A stretch of DNA of 64,000 nucleotides from Variovorax boronicumulans (GCF_007677875.1 NZ_VEDO01000006.1:1-64000), one strand, 5' to 3'; positions 1 to 9,220 are shown, numbered from the stretch's first letter. Program-made: numbers and translations. The notes: a model not told the origin generated them from the sequence alone.

Positions 1-67
1 GGAAACAGGTTTGGCGCACTGACGCAAACTGATGAAAGACTCCTCGGCTGAAGATACAAGGGGGATG

Positions 68-93
68 GGATGGCTACACGAAGTGAGCCATCC
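68..93 (-). terminator. Hairpin downstream of the liv operon
   Basis: Arms GGATGGCT (68-75) and AGCCATCC (86-93) pair perfectly, and an inner CAC/GTG pair closes on a GAA loop with one bulged A. It lies 18 bases beyond the livF stop codon. No U-tract follows on the minus strand, so termination may be weak or Rho-assisted. The role is inferred from position. Confidence 0.4.
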
Positions 94-111
94 AAACGGG
101 GTGGTCTCATG

Positions 112-909
112 TCACCGCCAATTTTTCTTTTTCTTCCAGCGGCGCTCGCCGCGCACGCCGGCTTCCTTCATGCCGAGGTAGAACTCCTTGATATCGTCCT
201 TCTCGCGCAGCCGGGCGCAGGTGTCTTCCAGCACGATGCGGCCGTTCTCCAGCACGTAGCCGTAGTCGGCCACGTTGAGCGCCATGTTGGCGTTCTGCTC
301 GACCAGCAGGAAGGTGGTGCCGCGCTCGCGGTTGATGCGCACCACGATCTCGAAGATCTCCTTGGTCAGCTTGGGCGACAGGCCCAGGCTGGGTTCGTCC
401 AGCAGGATCAGGTCGGGCGCGGCCATCAGTGCGCGCGAGATCGCCAGCATCTGCTGCTGCCCGCCCGAGAGCAGGCCGGCGTCCTGCGCCGCGCGCTCGT
501 GCAGGATCGGGAAGTAGCCGAACACGGCCTCCAGGTCGCGCGCCACACCGTCGCGGTCGCTGCGCGTGTAGGCGCCCATGGCCAGGTTGTCGCGCACGCT
601 CAAGAGCGGGAACACCTCGCGCCCCTCGGGCACGTGCGACAGGCCCAGGCGCACGATCAGCGCCGGATCCTTGGCGGTGATGTCCTCGCCCTTGAACTCC
701 ACCGAGCCCTTGCGCGGGTCGAGGATGCCCGAGATGGTCTTGAGGATGGTGGTCTTGCCGGCGCCGTTGCTGCCGAGCACGGTGGCAATCTCGCTGCGCC
801 GCACCTGCAGGCTCACGCCGCGGATGGCCTTGATCGGGCCGTAGGCGCTCTCCACGTTGAGCAGTTTCAGCACGGGCTGGTCGCTGACGGCCGGTGGAAC
901 GTCGCTCAT
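112..909 (-). CDS. livF: Branched-chain amino acid type ABC transporter ATPase LivF
   Basis: This is the second ATP-binding subunit of a LivHMGF-type importer, at the cytoplasmic face of the permease pair. The 265-residue protein shows Walker A GSNGAGKTT near residue 47, the signature LSGGQQQML near 148 and Walker B LILLDEPSLGLSP, with the DLEAVF...FPILHER stretch typical of LivF. Its ATG (909) overlaps the livG stop by four bases, so the genes are translationally coupled. The order is livH-livM-livG-livF. No periplasmic binding protein is present in the window, so the substrate (branched-chain amino acids, amides, urea or aromatic acids) is open. Confidence 0.93.
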   Translation of the reverse strand: MSDVPPAVSDQPVLKLLNVESAYGPIKAIRGVSLQVRRSEIATVLGSNGAGKTTILKTISGILDPRKGSVEFKGEDITAKDPALIVRLGLSHVPEGREVFPLLSVRDNLAMGAYTRSDRDGVARDLEAVFGYFPILHERAAQDAGLLSGGQQQMLAISRALMAAPDLILLDEPSLGLSPKLTKEIFEIVVRINRERGTTFLLVEQNANMALNVADYGYVLENGRIVLEDTCARLREKDDIKEFYLGMKEAGVRGERRWKKKKNWR

Positions 910-1703
910 GCCGTTCTCCGCAGCCCTGCCACGTCGTCCACCGTTCCGAGGTAGGCCTCCACCACCGCCGGATCGGCCTGCACCTCGGCCGGCGTGCCCA
1001 GCGCCAGCAACTCGCCCTGGTTCATGGCCAGCACGCGGTCGGACACCTTGGACACCAGCGACATGTCATGCTCCACCATCAGCACGGTCACGCCCAGCTC
1101 GTCGCGGATGTCCTGGATCCAGAAGGCCATGTCGTCGGTCTCCTCCACGTTCAGGCCCGACGAGGGCTCGTCCAGCAGCAGCAGCTTCGGCTCTGCGCAC
1201 AGCGCGCGCGCCAGCTCCACCACCTTGCGCACACCATAGGGCAGGCCGGCGACCATGGCGTCGCGGTGGTGCTGCAGATCCAGCAGCTCGATCACGCGCT
1301 CGACCTTCTCGCGCGCCGCAAGCTCGGCCCGGCGCGCGCGCGGCGTGAACAGCACATCGCCCCAGAAGCCGGTCTGGCGGTGCGTGTGGCGACCGACCAA
1401 GAGGTTGTGCAGCACGGTGGCGTGCTCGAACAGCTCGATGTTCTGGAAGGTGCGCGCGATGCCCAGCGCGGCGATGCGGTGCGCGGGCTGCGCCGTCAGC
1501 GAGTCCCCGCGGTACAGGATCCCGCCCGAGGTCGGCGTGTAGATCCGGCTGATCAGGTTGAACACCGTGGTCTTGCCCGCGCCGTTGGGGCCGATCAGCG
1601 TAAACACCTCGCCCTCCTGAACCTTGAAGCCCACGCGGTTGACGGCCAGCACGCCGCCGAAGCGCATGCTGACGTCCTGCACCTGCAACAGCGCCGTGCT
1701 CAC
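906..1703 (-). CDS. livG: Branched-chain amino acid type ABC transporter ATPase LivG
   Basis: This is the first ATP-binding subunit of the Liv-type importer. Walker A GPNGAGKTT lies near residue 42, the signature is the degenerate form usual in LivG (LPYGVRKVVELARAL), and Walker B is LLLLDEPSSGLN. I chose the GTG at 1703, which overlaps the livM stop in a GTGA junction and gives 265 residues, the usual family length. The reading frame is open further upstream, but that stretch lies inside livM and is not LivG-like. It is co-transcribed with livM and livF. Confidence 0.92.
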   Translation of the reverse strand: MSTALLQVQDVSMRFGGVLAVNRVGFKVQEGEVFTLIGPNGAGKTTVFNLISRIYTPTSGGILYRGDSLTAQPAHRIAALGIARTFQNIELFEHATVLHNLLVGRHTHRQTGFWGDVLFTPRARRAELAAREKVERVIELLDLQHHRDAMVAGLPYGVRKVVELARALCAEPKLLLLDEPSSGLNVEETDDMAFWIQDIRDELGVTVLMVEHDMSLVSKVSDRVLAMNQGELLALGTPAEVQADPAVVEAYLGTVDDVAGLRRTA

Positions 1704-2776
1704 TTCAACCTCTCGGATTTCTGGAACGACTTCTGCCGCTTGAACATGCCCTTGCGGTAGAACGGGAACATGCTGAAGTAGGTGCGCACCTTGAGCCAGC
1801 GCCCATACAGCCCCAGCGGCTCGAACAGCACGAACACGATCAGCACCAGGCCGTAGACGAAGCCCTGCAGGCCGGGCGCCATGGCGATGGCCTCGGGCAG
1901 ATAACCTTTGCCCAGCGCGATCAGCTGCGGCATGGCGATCAGGAAGACGGCGCCGAGGAAGGCCCCGTGCACCGAGCCCAGCCCGCCGATCACCACCATC
2001 AGCAACAGGTCGATGGACTGCAGCACGCTGAACTGGTCGGGCGACAGGAAGCTGATCTTGTGCGCGTACAGGGCGCCGGCCAGCCCGGCCAGCGCGGCGG
2101 ACAGCGCGAACGACAGCGTCTTGTAGTGCGCCAGGTGGATGCCCATGCTCTGCGCCGAGACTTCGGAATCGCGGATCGCCACGAAGGCCCGGCCGGTCGG
2201 CGCGCGCAGCAGGTTCAGGATGGCCAGCGTGGCGACCACCGCGAGCAGCAGGCACAAAAAGTAGAAGCCCTCGCCGCTGTCGAGCTTGAAGCTGCCGATG
2301 GCCGGCGGCTTCATGTGCAAGCCGGCGTTGCCGCCCGTCACGCTCTCCCAGCGCGCCAGAACCTCCTCGACGATCACGCCGAAGGCCAGCGTGGCCATGC
2401 CCAGGTAGATGCCCTTCACACGCAGCGCCGGCAGCCCCACCACCACGCCCACCGCCGCCGCCAGCAGCATGGCCATCACCATGGCCACCGGGAACGGCCA
2501 GCCCAGGTTGGTCAGGACGCCCTGGGTGTAGGCCCCCACGCCCAGGAAGGCCGCATGGCCCAGCGAGAACTGGCCCGTGAAGCCCGACAGCAGCATCAGC
2601 CCCAGCCCGGCGATGCCGTAGATCAGCACGAAGGTCAGCTGCGCCAGCCAGTACTCGGGCAGCGCCAGCGGCGCCAGCACCAGGGCCGCGAGCAGCAGGC
2701 CATACCAGAAGCGATGGCCCTCATGCTTGGCGAGCGCGATGTCCTGCGCGTAGCTGGTCTTGAACAGAAAGCGCAT
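1700..2776 (-). CDS. livM: Branched-chain amino acid type ABC transporter permease LivM
   Basis: Inner-membrane permease of 358 residues with repeated hydrophobic segments from about residue 25 to 320 (for example YGIAGLGLMLLSGFTGQFSLG and the GLGSVHGAFLGA region). The GQFSLGHAAF motif is characteristic of LivM/LivH-type permeases. It pairs with LivH, and the two ATPases dock on its cytoplasmic side. It starts 12 bases after livH ends. The C-terminal tail is basic and polar, as in many proteobacterial LivM proteins. Confidence 0.92.
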   Translation of the reverse strand: MRFLFKTSYAQDIALAKHEGHRFWYGLLLAALVLAPLALPEYWLAQLTFVLIYGIAGLGLMLLSGFTGQFSLGHAAFLGVGAYTQGVLTNLGWPFPVAMVMAMLLAAAVGVVVGLPALRVKGIYLGMATLAFGVIVEEVLARWESVTGGNAGLHMKPPAIGSFKLDSGEGFYFLCLLLAVVATLAILNLLRAPTGRAFVAIRDSEVSAQSMGIHLAHYKTLSFALSAALAGLAGALYAHKISFLSPDQFSVLQSIDLLLMVVIGGLGSVHGAFLGAVFLIAMPQLIALGKGYLPEAIAMAPGLQGFVYGLVLIVFVLFEPLGLYGRWLKVRTYFSMFPFYRKGMFKRQKSFQKSERLK

Positions 2777-2788
2777 CGTGCTCGGCCC

Positions 2789-3664
2789 TCAGACTTTCTT
2801 GCGCAGGCGTTCGCCGAACAGGCCGTTGGGCCGGACCATGAGCATGACCAGCACCACGATGTAGGCGGCCGTGTCCTTGAAGCCGTCGGGCAGGTAGAAG
2901 CCGGCCAGCGACTCCACCACGCCGATCAGCACCCCGCCCACGATGGCGCCCGGCAGGCTGCCGAAGCCACCCACCACCGCGGCCGGGAAGGCCTTGAGCC
3001 CGATGAAGCCCATGTTGGCGTGCACGAAGGTGATGGGCGCCAGCAGCAGCCCGGCCAGCGCCGCCACGGCCGCCGCCAGGCCCCAGACCAGCCCATTGAG
3101 CCGGCGCACCGGGATGCCCATGTAATAGGCGGCCAGCTGGTTCTGCGAAGAGGCCTGCATGGCGATGCCCAGCTTGCTGTAGCGGAACAGCGCGAACAGC
3201 AGCGCGCACAGCACCCCGGTGGCGCCGATCACGACCAGCTGCTCGGCGTTGAGCACGAGCTCGCCCAGGCGGTAGATCTCGTCCTTGTAGGGCACGGGCA
3301 GCGTGTGCGTCTCGGTGCCGATGCCGGGCACCATGGTGACGAGACCGCGCGCGACGTAGCCGATGCCGATGGTCAGCATGACGATGGAGAACGCCGGCTG
3401 CCCCAGGATGGGGCGCACCACCACGCGCTCGAGCAGCATGCCCAGCAGCGCCACGGCCACCACGGCACAGACCGCAGCCATCCAGAACGCCAGGCCCAGC
3501 CAGGTCATCGCGGCGAACCCGGCGAAGGCGCCCAGCATCATGAGTTCGCCTTGGGCGAAGCTCACGGTTTCCGTGGCCTTGTAGATCAGCACGAAGCCGA
3601 GCGCGATCAGGCCATAGATGCAGCCCTGCGCGACGCCACTGATCACCAGTTGGAGAAACTGCAC
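2789..3664 (-). CDS. livH: Branched-chain amino acid type ABC transporter permease LivH
   Basis: Inner-membrane permease of 291 residues, the first gene of the liv operon. It begins VQFLQLVISGVAQGCIYGL and carries the LivH hallmark FAQGELMMLGAF near residue 42, then about eight hydrophobic segments. I use the GTG at 3664. An in-frame ATG 72 bases upstream would add a polar stretch (MRNNPERRGAGHG...) not expected in this family. About 110 bases separate it from the thioesterase gene upstream, enough for a promoter. Confidence 0.9.
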   Translation of the reverse strand: MQFLQLVISGVAQGCIYGLIALGFVLIYKATETVSFAQGELMMLGAFAGFAAMTWLGLAFWMAAVCAVVAVALLGMLLERVVVRPILGQPAFSIVMLTIGIGYVARGLVTMVPGIGTETHTLPVPYKDEIYRLGELVLNAEQLVVIGATGVLCALLFALFRYSKLGIAMQASSQNQLAAYYMGIPVRRLNGLVWGLAAAVAALAGLLLAPITFVHANMGFIGLKAFPAAVVGGFGSLPGAIVGGVLIGVVESLAGFYLPDGFKDTAAYIVVLVMLMVRPNGLFGERLRKKV

Positions 3665-3775
3665 CCGGATCCCCCTCTTGTCGTGCCCGGGTTTATAGCC
3701 GTGCCCCGCGCCACGGCGCTCAGGGTTGTTCCGCATCCACCGGGCAACGCGGCCCAGTCTAGGGGTTTGGCGGGC

Positions 3776-4201
3776 TCAGCTGGTGGCCGGCGGCGCCGCT
3801 GGCTGCACCAAACGCGGCCGTCCGTCGTCGCCGATGGCCACGTAGGTCAGCCGTGCCTCGGTCACCTTGACGTAGCGCTGCGGCGTGTGGCGCCGCTCGG
3901 CGTAGACCTCCACCTGCACCGTGACCGAGGTGCGGCCCACGCGCGTGATGGCCGCGAAGAACGACAGCAGGTCGCCCACGCGCACCGGCTGCTTGAAGAT
4001 GAACTCGTTGACGGCCACGGTGGCGAACTTGCCGACGATGAGCCGCGCCGGCAGCACGCCTCCGGCCAGATCGACCTGGGCCATGACCCAGCCGCCGAAG
4101 ATGTCGCCATTGCCGTTGGTGTCCGCCGGCATGGGGATGACCTTGAGCACCAGCTCCATGTCGGTGGGCAATTGGACGGGGGCGCTTGAATCGGTGGACA
4201 T
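3776..4201 (-). CDS. Acyl-CoA thioesterase, YciA-type hotdog fold
   Basis: Cytoplasmic acyl-CoA thioester hydrolase of 141 residues. The segment NGNGDIFGGWVMAQVDLAGG (residues about 27-46) matches the active-site helix of the YciA/BFIT hotdog family, in which the Asp is catalytic. A second conserved strand, VNEFIFKQPVRVGDLL, follows. The ATG at 4201 was chosen because the longer open frame upstream is low-complexity and overlaps the divergent ABC exporter. It probably clears excess short or medium acyl-CoA. The exact chain preference is unknown. Confidence 0.85.
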   Translation of the reverse strand: MSTDSSAPVQLPTDMELVLKVIPMPADTNGNGDIFGGWVMAQVDLAGGVLPARLIVGKFATVAVNEFIFKQPVRVGDLLSFFAAITRVGRTSVTVQVEVYAERRHTPQRYVKVTEARLTYVAIGDDGRPRLVQPAAPPATS

Positions 4202-4248
4202 CCGGGACAATCTCCGCAGAACGAGAACGACGTCCGCGATTGTCATCC

Positions 4249-6105
4249 ATGCGCTCCTACGCCCCCGCCGCCCCCGACACCCCCAGCCTCCCACCCGGCG
4301 CCCCGCCCCGCTCGGACTGGGCCACGCTGCGCCGCCTGCTGCCCTACCTGTGGCAATACAAGTGGCGCGTGGTGTTCGCGCTGGCCTTCATGGTGGGCGC
4401 CAAATTCGCCAACGTGGGCGTGCCGGTGCTGCTCAAGAACCTGGTCGACGCGATGACCCTCAAGCCCGGCGATCCGGCGGCCGTGCTTGTGGTGCCCGTG
4501 GGCCTGCTGCTGGCCTATGGCTTGCTGCGGCTGTCGACTTCGCTGTTCACCGAGCTGCGCGACCTCGTGTTCGCGCAGGCCACCCAGGGCGCGGCGCGCT
4601 CCATCGCGCTGCAGACCTTCACGCACCTGCACGCGCTTTCGCTGCGCTTTCATCTGGAGCGCCAGACCGGCGGCATGACGCGCGACATCGAACGCGGCGT
4701 GCGCGGCATCGAGTCGCTGATCTCCTACTCGCTCTACAGCATCGTGCCCACCGTGATCGAGGTGGCGCTGGTGCTCGGCATCCTCGCCGTCAAGTTCGAC
4801 GCCTGGTTCGCCTGGATCACGCTGGCCGCACTGGCGCTGTACATCACCTTCACGGTGCTGGTGACCGAATGGCGCACGCAGTTTCGCAAGCAGGTCAACG
4901 AATTCGACTCCACGGCCCACACGCGCGCCATCGACTCACTGCTGAACTACGAAACCGTCAAGTACTTCGGCAACGAAGGCTACGAGGCGCAGCGCTACGA
5001 CGACAGCCTGCAGCGCCTGCGCCGCGCGCGGCTCAAGAGCCAGACCACGCTGTCCCTGCTCAACGCCGGCCAGCAGCTCATCATCGCGGTGGCGCTGGTG
5101 GGCATGCTGTGGCGCGCCACCCAGGGCGTGGCGGACGGCCGCATGACGCTGGGCGACTTGGTCATGGTCAACGCCTTCATGATCCAGCTGTACATCCCGC
5201 TCAACTTCCTGGGCGTGATCTACCGCGAAATCAAGCAGAACCTGACCGACCTGGACAAGATGTTCACGCTCATGGAACGCGACCGTGAGGTGGCCGACGC
5301 CCCCGGCGCCCAGCCACTGGACACCGCGCGCGGCAGCGGCATCCGCTTCGAGCAGGTGGACTTCGCCTACGAGCCGGCCCGGCCCATCCTGCACGGCGTG
5401 CACTTCGAGATCCCGGACGGCAAGACGGTGGCCGTGGTCGGCCCGTCGGGATCGGGCAAAAGCACGCTGGGGCGGCTGCTCTACCGCTTCTACGACGTCC
5501 AGGCCGGCAGCGTGCGCATCGCCGGCCAGGACATCCGCGCCGTGACCCAGTCCAGCGTGCGCCGCGCCATCGGCATCGTGCCGCAAGACACCGTGCTGTT
5601 CAACGACACCATCGCCTACAACATCGGCTACGGCCGGCCCGGTGCCAGCCAGGAGGACATCGAGGCGGCGGCCCGCGCGGCGCACATCCACGACTTCATC
5701 GCCGCCATGCCCCTGGGCTACCAGACCATGGTGGGCGAGCGGGGTCTGAAGCTCTCGGGCGGCGAGAAGCAGCGCGTGGCCATCGCGCGCACGCTGCTCA
5801 AGAACCCGCCCATCCTGATCTTCGACGAGGCGACCTCGGCGCTGGACTCGGCGAACGAGCGCGCCATCCAGGCCGAACTGCAGTCGGTCGCGCGCGGGCG
5901 CACCACGCTGGTCATCGCGCACCGGCTGTCCACCGTGGTCGATGCGCACGAGATCCTGGTCATGGAGGCCGGCCGGATCGCCGAGCGCGGCACGCATGCC
6001 CAGCTGCTGGCGGCCGGTGGGCGCTACGCGCGCATGTGGGCGCTGCAGCAGAACGAGCCGGCTGCCGCAGGCAACGCTCACCAGGCTGTCGGATCGACGC
6101 CGTAG
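4249..6105 (+). CDS. Atm1/HMT1-type ABC exporter (fused membrane and ATPase domains)
   Basis: Half-transporter of 618 residues that should act as a homodimer in the inner membrane. A six-helix ABC membrane domain covers about residues 30-320. The nucleotide-binding domain has Walker A GPSGSGKST (about 402), signature LSGGEKQRVAIAR (about 502) and Walker B ILIFDEATSALD. The NYETVKYFGNE segment is diagnostic for the Atm1/HMT1/ABCB7 group, whose members export glutathione-linked sulfur species or metal conjugates. The ATG at 4249 lies 47 bases from the divergent thioesterase. Its 3' end overlaps convergent mtfA by 28 bases. Confidence 0.88.
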   Translation: MRSYAPAAPDTPSLPPGAPPRSDWATLRRLLPYLWQYKWRVVFALAFMVGAKFANVGVPVLLKNLVDAMTLKPGDPAAVLVVPVGLLLAYGLLRLSTSLFTELRDLVFAQATQGAARSIALQTFTHLHALSLRFHLERQTGGMTRDIERGVRGIESLISYSLYSIVPTVIEVALVLGILAVKFDAWFAWITLAALALYITFTVLVTEWRTQFRKQVNEFDSTAHTRAIDSLLNYETVKYFGNEGYEAQRYDDSLQRLRRARLKSQTTLSLLNAGQQLIIAVALVGMLWRATQGVADGRMTLGDLVMVNAFMIQLYIPLNFLGVIYREIKQNLTDLDKMFTLMERDREVADAPGAQPLDTARGSGIRFEQVDFAYEPARPILHGVHFEIPDGKTVAVVGPSGSGKSTLGRLLYRFYDVQAGSVRIAGQDIRAVTQSSVRRAIGIVPQDTVLFNDTIAYNIGYGRPGASQEDIEAAARAAHIHDFIAAMPLGYQTMVGERGLKLSGGEKQRVAIARTLLKNPPILIFDEATSALDSANERAIQAELQSVARGRTTLVIAHRLSTVVDAHEILVMEAGRIAERGTHAQLLAAGGRYARMWALQQNEPAAAGNAHQAVGSTP

Positions 6106-6914
6106 AAGGCCTGGAGTTCGGCGTACAGCGCCGGCCGTTCGGCCTCCAGCCGCGGCCCCTGCTCGAAGAACACCTCGGAGGCCACGGCGAAGAATTCCGC
6201 CGGGTTGGTCGCGGCGTAGTCGCCGAGCAGATTCGGCTCGCCCGCGGCCAGCTGGCGCTGCAGGCGGTCGAACTCGGCCTGCAGCACGCGCGTCCAGCGC
6301 GCCGCGCTCATGCCGCGCGGCAAGGGTGGTGCGCCGTTGGACCGGCCGTCGGCCTGGTCCAGCTGGTGCGCGAACTCGTGCACCACCACGTTGCGCCCGT
6401 CCGTTGGATCGGCCGCGCCGGCCAGCACGTCGTCCCAGGACAGCACGACCTGCCCCTGCGACCAGGACTCGCCGGACAGCACCTGGCGCTCGTCGCGCAG
6501 CACGCCGCCGGCCTCGGTGCGCACGCGGTCGACCAGGAAGGCCCCCGGGTACAGCAGCACCTGGCGCAGGTTGCCGAAGTGCCCGCCCGGCCGGCCCAGC
6601 AGCAGCAGGCAGGCCTGGGCGGCCACGACCACGCGCATGGCCTCGGTCACGACCAGGCCGTCGCAGCCGATGAAGGGCTTCTCGGCGATGAAGACCTGCA
6701 TGTGCTGCTTGAGCTGGAGCTGCAGGTTTACCGGGAGGCGGCGCACCTGCGGCACATGGCGCGCCAGCACGCGGCGCCAGGCGGCAGGAAAGGGCTGGCG
6801 CGCCAGCGCGCGGCGGCGCCAGGCCCGCCAGGCCGGCGCCAGGGCGATGCCCAGAACGGCCGCCAGCGCGCCGAGCAGGACGGCGCCGAACAGGAACTGG
6901 GAGAGCGTGGGCAT
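6078..6914 (-). CDS. mtfA: Zinc-dependent peptidase MtfA (Mlc titration factor A)
   Basis: Member of the MtfA family, whose E. coli founder is an aminopeptidase that also binds the glucose repressor Mlc. The zinc motif HEFAHQLDQADG near residue 158 carries the HExxH-like site, and NPAEFFAVASEVFFEQ supplies the downstream glutamate. The N-terminus has a hydrophobic helix (FLFGAVLLGALAAVLGIAL), which suggests membrane anchoring. I chose the ATG at 6914. An in-frame ATG 30 bases upstream is possible. The product is 278 residues and convergent with the ABC exporter. Confidence 0.85.
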   Translation of the reverse strand: MPTLSQFLFGAVLLGALAAVLGIALAPAWRAWRRRALARQPFPAAWRRVLARHVPQVRRLPVNLQLQLKQHMQVFIAEKPFIGCDGLVVTEAMRVVVAAQACLLLLGRPGGHFGNLRQVLLYPGAFLVDRVRTEAGGVLRDERQVLSGESWSQGQVVLSWDDVLAGAADPTDGRNVVVHEFAHQLDQADGRSNGAPPLPRGMSAARWTRVLQAEFDRLQRQLAAGEPNLLGDYAATNPAEFFAVASEVFFEQGPRLEAERPALYAELQAFYGVDPTAW

Positions 6915-7036
6915 GCAGATCGGGCGGCAGCGTGATCCGGGCAACTGGAGGCGTGGTCGCCGTTTTCAAGCATGGCACGCATCGCCAAGCACGAGGCATG
7001 GGGCCGCGGGTTCTGCGCTACCCTCGCCGCCCCACC

Positions 7037-7963
7037 ATGGACATTCCGACACTGCCCGCCTGGGCCTGGATCCCGATCACGCTGGCCGCCGCACTGGCGC
7101 AGACCATCCGCAATGCCGCCCAGCGCAGCCTGGTCAGCCAGGCCGGCACCTTGGCCGCCACGCTGGCGCGCTTCCTCTACGGCCTGCCGTTCGCGCTGGT
7201 TTTCGTGGCGCTGGCGCAGCAGCTCTCGGCCCGGCCCGTGCCGGCCTTCCATGCCGGCTACTTCGGCTGGGTGGCGATGGGCGCCGTGGCCCAGCTGCTG
7301 GCCACGGCCTGCCTGCTCAAGGCCATGCAGCAGCGCAACTTCATCGTCGGCGTGGCGTTCTCCAAGACCGAGGTGCTGCAGGTCGCGCTGTTCTCCACGC
7401 TGTTCCTGCACGAGGTGCCGACCTGGCTGGCCGCGCTGGCCATGCTCGCGGCCACGCTGGGCGTGGTGCTGCTCTCGCTGCCGGCCCGCGCGGGTGCCGC
7501 CGGCGGCGTGGCGGCCGGCGGCGCCAGCCAGGCCGTGCTGTACGGCATCGCCTCGGGCGCCTGCTTCGCGCTGTCGGCCGTGGGCTTTCGCGGCGCGGCC
7601 CTGGCCATGCCCGATGTGGCGCCCTGGCTGCTGGGCGGCTGGGGCGTGCTCTGGGCCCAGCTGCTGCAAAGCCTGCTGCTGGGCGGCTGGCTCGCCGCGC
7701 GCGACCCGGTGGCGCTGGCCACCACGGCGCGGGTCTGGCGCGTGTCCATCCTGGCCGGCGCCATGGGCGCGCTGGCCTCCACGGGCTGGTTCACGGCCAT
7801 GGCGATCCAGCCGGCGGCCGACGTGCGCACGCTGGGCCTGGTCGAGGTCTTCTTCAGCCTGCTGGTCTCGCGCCGGATCTTCCGCGAGAAGCTGCGCGCC
7901 GGCGAACGCTGGGGCCTGGCGCTGGTGCTGCTGGGGCTGGTCGGGATCTGCCTGCAGCTCTAG
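7037..7963 (+). CDS. EamA/DMT-family membrane permease
   Basis: Integral membrane protein of 308 residues made of two EamA repeats of about five helices each, the drug/metabolite transporter architecture. The first repeat spans about residues 1-140 and the second about 160-305, starting at SQAVLYGIASGACFALSAVGFRG. The substrate cannot be predicted; relatives export amino acids or metabolites. The ATG at 7037 was preferred over the upstream open frame because hydrophobic sequence begins right after it. The stop codon abuts the stop of the convergent dehalogenase gene with no base between. Confidence 0.85.
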   Translation: MDIPTLPAWAWIPITLAAALAQTIRNAAQRSLVSQAGTLAATLARFLYGLPFALVFVALAQQLSARPVPAFHAGYFGWVAMGAVAQLLATACLLKAMQQRNFIVGVAFSKTEVLQVALFSTLFLHEVPTWLAALAMLAATLGVVLLSLPARAGAAGGVAAGGASQAVLYGIASGACFALSAVGFRGAALAMPDVAPWLLGGWGVLWAQLLQSLLLGGWLAARDPVALATTARVWRVSILAGAMGALASTGWFTAMAIQPAADVRTLGLVEVFFSLLVSRRIFREKLRAGERWGLALVLLGLVGICLQL

Positions 7964-8863
7964 CTAGGAGGCCATCAGAAAGGGCAGCACTTCGTCGAGC
8001 AGCGCCTGCGGTGCTTCCTCGGCGATGTAGTGGCCGCAGGGCAGCGGCCGGCCGCGCACGTCGGTGGCCACGCGCCGCCATTCGGCCAGCGGATCGAAGC
8101 AGCGGTGCACCACGCCCTCTTCGCCCCACAGCGCGAGCAGCGGCACCGTGAGTTGTCGGCCCGCGGCGCGGTCCGCCCGGTCGTGTTCGAGGTCGATGCC
8201 GGCCGATGCGCGGTAGTCCTCGCACAGGCCGTGCGCCGCCCCTGGCTGGCGCAGGCCGGCCTCGTAGGCGGCCAGCGCGCGCGGGTCGAACGGCGCCAGG
8301 CCGGCGCTGCGCCGGCCCACCACGTCGCGCAGGTAGGCGCCGGGGTCGGCTTCGATCAGGCGCTCGGGCAGCGGCGCGGGCTGGATCAGGAAGAACCAGT
8401 GCCAGTAGGCGCGCGCGAAGGCCTCACTGGTCTGCTCGTACATGGCCAGCGTGGGCGCGATGTCCAGCAGCACCAGGCTGCGCACGGCATCGGCACGGTC
8501 GACCGCGAGCCGGTGCGCCACGCGCGCGCCGCGGTCGTGCGCCAGCACGTCGAAACGCGCATGGCCCAGCGACTGCATGAGGCGCAGCATGTCGCGCGCC
8601 ATGGTGCGCTTGCTGTAGTTGGCGTGGTCGGCCTCGCCGGCCGGCCTGGACGAGCCGCCGTAGCCGCGCAGGTCGGCCAGCACCAGCGTGAAGCGCTCGG
8701 CCAGCTGGGGCGCCACCTTGTGCCAGATCGCGTGCGTCTGCGGGTGGCCGTGCAGCAGCAGCAGGGGCGGGCCCTCGCCACCGACCAGCGCATGGATGTG
8801 CAGGCCGTCGCCGACCGCGGCCCGGTGTGGGCGAAAGCCCGGGAACAGGGGGGTGTCCGTCAT
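7964..8863 (-). CDS. Alpha/beta hydrolase, probable haloacetate (fluoroacetate) dehalogenase
   Basis: Cytoplasmic alpha/beta hydrolase of 299 residues. It carries the residue set known for fluoroacetate dehalogenases: nucleophile D110 and substrate-carboxylate arginines R111 and R114 in HDRGARV, acid D134 in LDIAPT, halide-pocket H155 and W156 in YWHWFFLIQPAPLPE, Y217 in CEDYR, and catalytic H278 in GHYIAEEAP. The oxyanion segment is HGHPQTH. Epoxide hydrolases share the fold but lack this pocket set. The expected reaction is hydrolysis of haloacetate to glycolate plus halide. Assignment is by motif comparison from memory of the family, not by alignment. Confidence 0.8.
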   Translation of the reverse strand: MTDTPLFPGFRPHRAAVGDGLHIHALVGGEGPPLLLLHGHPQTHAIWHKVAPQLAERFTLVLADLRGYGGSSRPAGEADHANYSKRTMARDMLRLMQSLGHARFDVLAHDRGARVAHRLAVDRADAVRSLVLLDIAPTLAMYEQTSEAFARAYWHWFFLIQPAPLPERLIEADPGAYLRDVVGRRSAGLAPFDPRALAAYEAGLRQPGAAHGLCEDYRASAGIDLEHDRADRAAGRQLTVPLLALWGEEGVVHRCFDPLAEWRRVATDVRGRPLPCGHYIAEEAPQALLDEVLPFLMAS

Positions 8864-8984
8864 GGTGCGATCTTAGGAGCGTGGGAACCGTCCAGCCGCT
8901 GGCGCGTGCGTCCCGCCACATCGCGCAACCAGGGCTGCTGCGTCCAGTGGCGCTTCGCGAAGGCCTCGGTCTGCGCGCGGTAGT

Positions 8985-9220
8985 GAGCAGCAGCCACACG
9001 CTGCATGCGCGTGCCCGCGATGGCGGAACCGCGAGAGCCAGCGCGTGCTGGCCGTTCTGGAGGCGCTGCAGCGCGCCGTCTCGGGCAACAGCGGGAAGCC
9101 GGCCGGCCCGCTGCACGTGGCGGCCACGCTGGGCTTCGGCCGCAAGCACGTCGCGCCGGCGCTCTCGGGCTACGCGCCAATTCCCGCCGTCGAGCGCCAC
9201 CAGCACGCTGCGCGCACGCT
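8985..9220 (+). pseudogene. Remnant of a LysR-type regulator gene
   Basis: The plus-strand reading from about 9030 gives RNRESQRVLAVLEALQRAV then GPLHVAATLGFGRKHVAPALSGYA. This matches the linker helix and start of the effector domain of LysR proteins (roughly residues 75-125). No helix-turn-helix precedes it and the similarity stops at about 9175, so it is a fragment. It lies in the 404-base stretch 8864-9267, which holds nothing else that I recognise. On the minus strand 8880-9007 reads as a protein-like tail (HYRAQTEAFAKRHW...) of unknown origin. Confidence 0.45.

Noticed and set aside
3665-3736. Longer N-terminus for livH
   Set aside because: The added 24 residues are polar and unlike LivH. 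The GTG at 3664 gives the family start.
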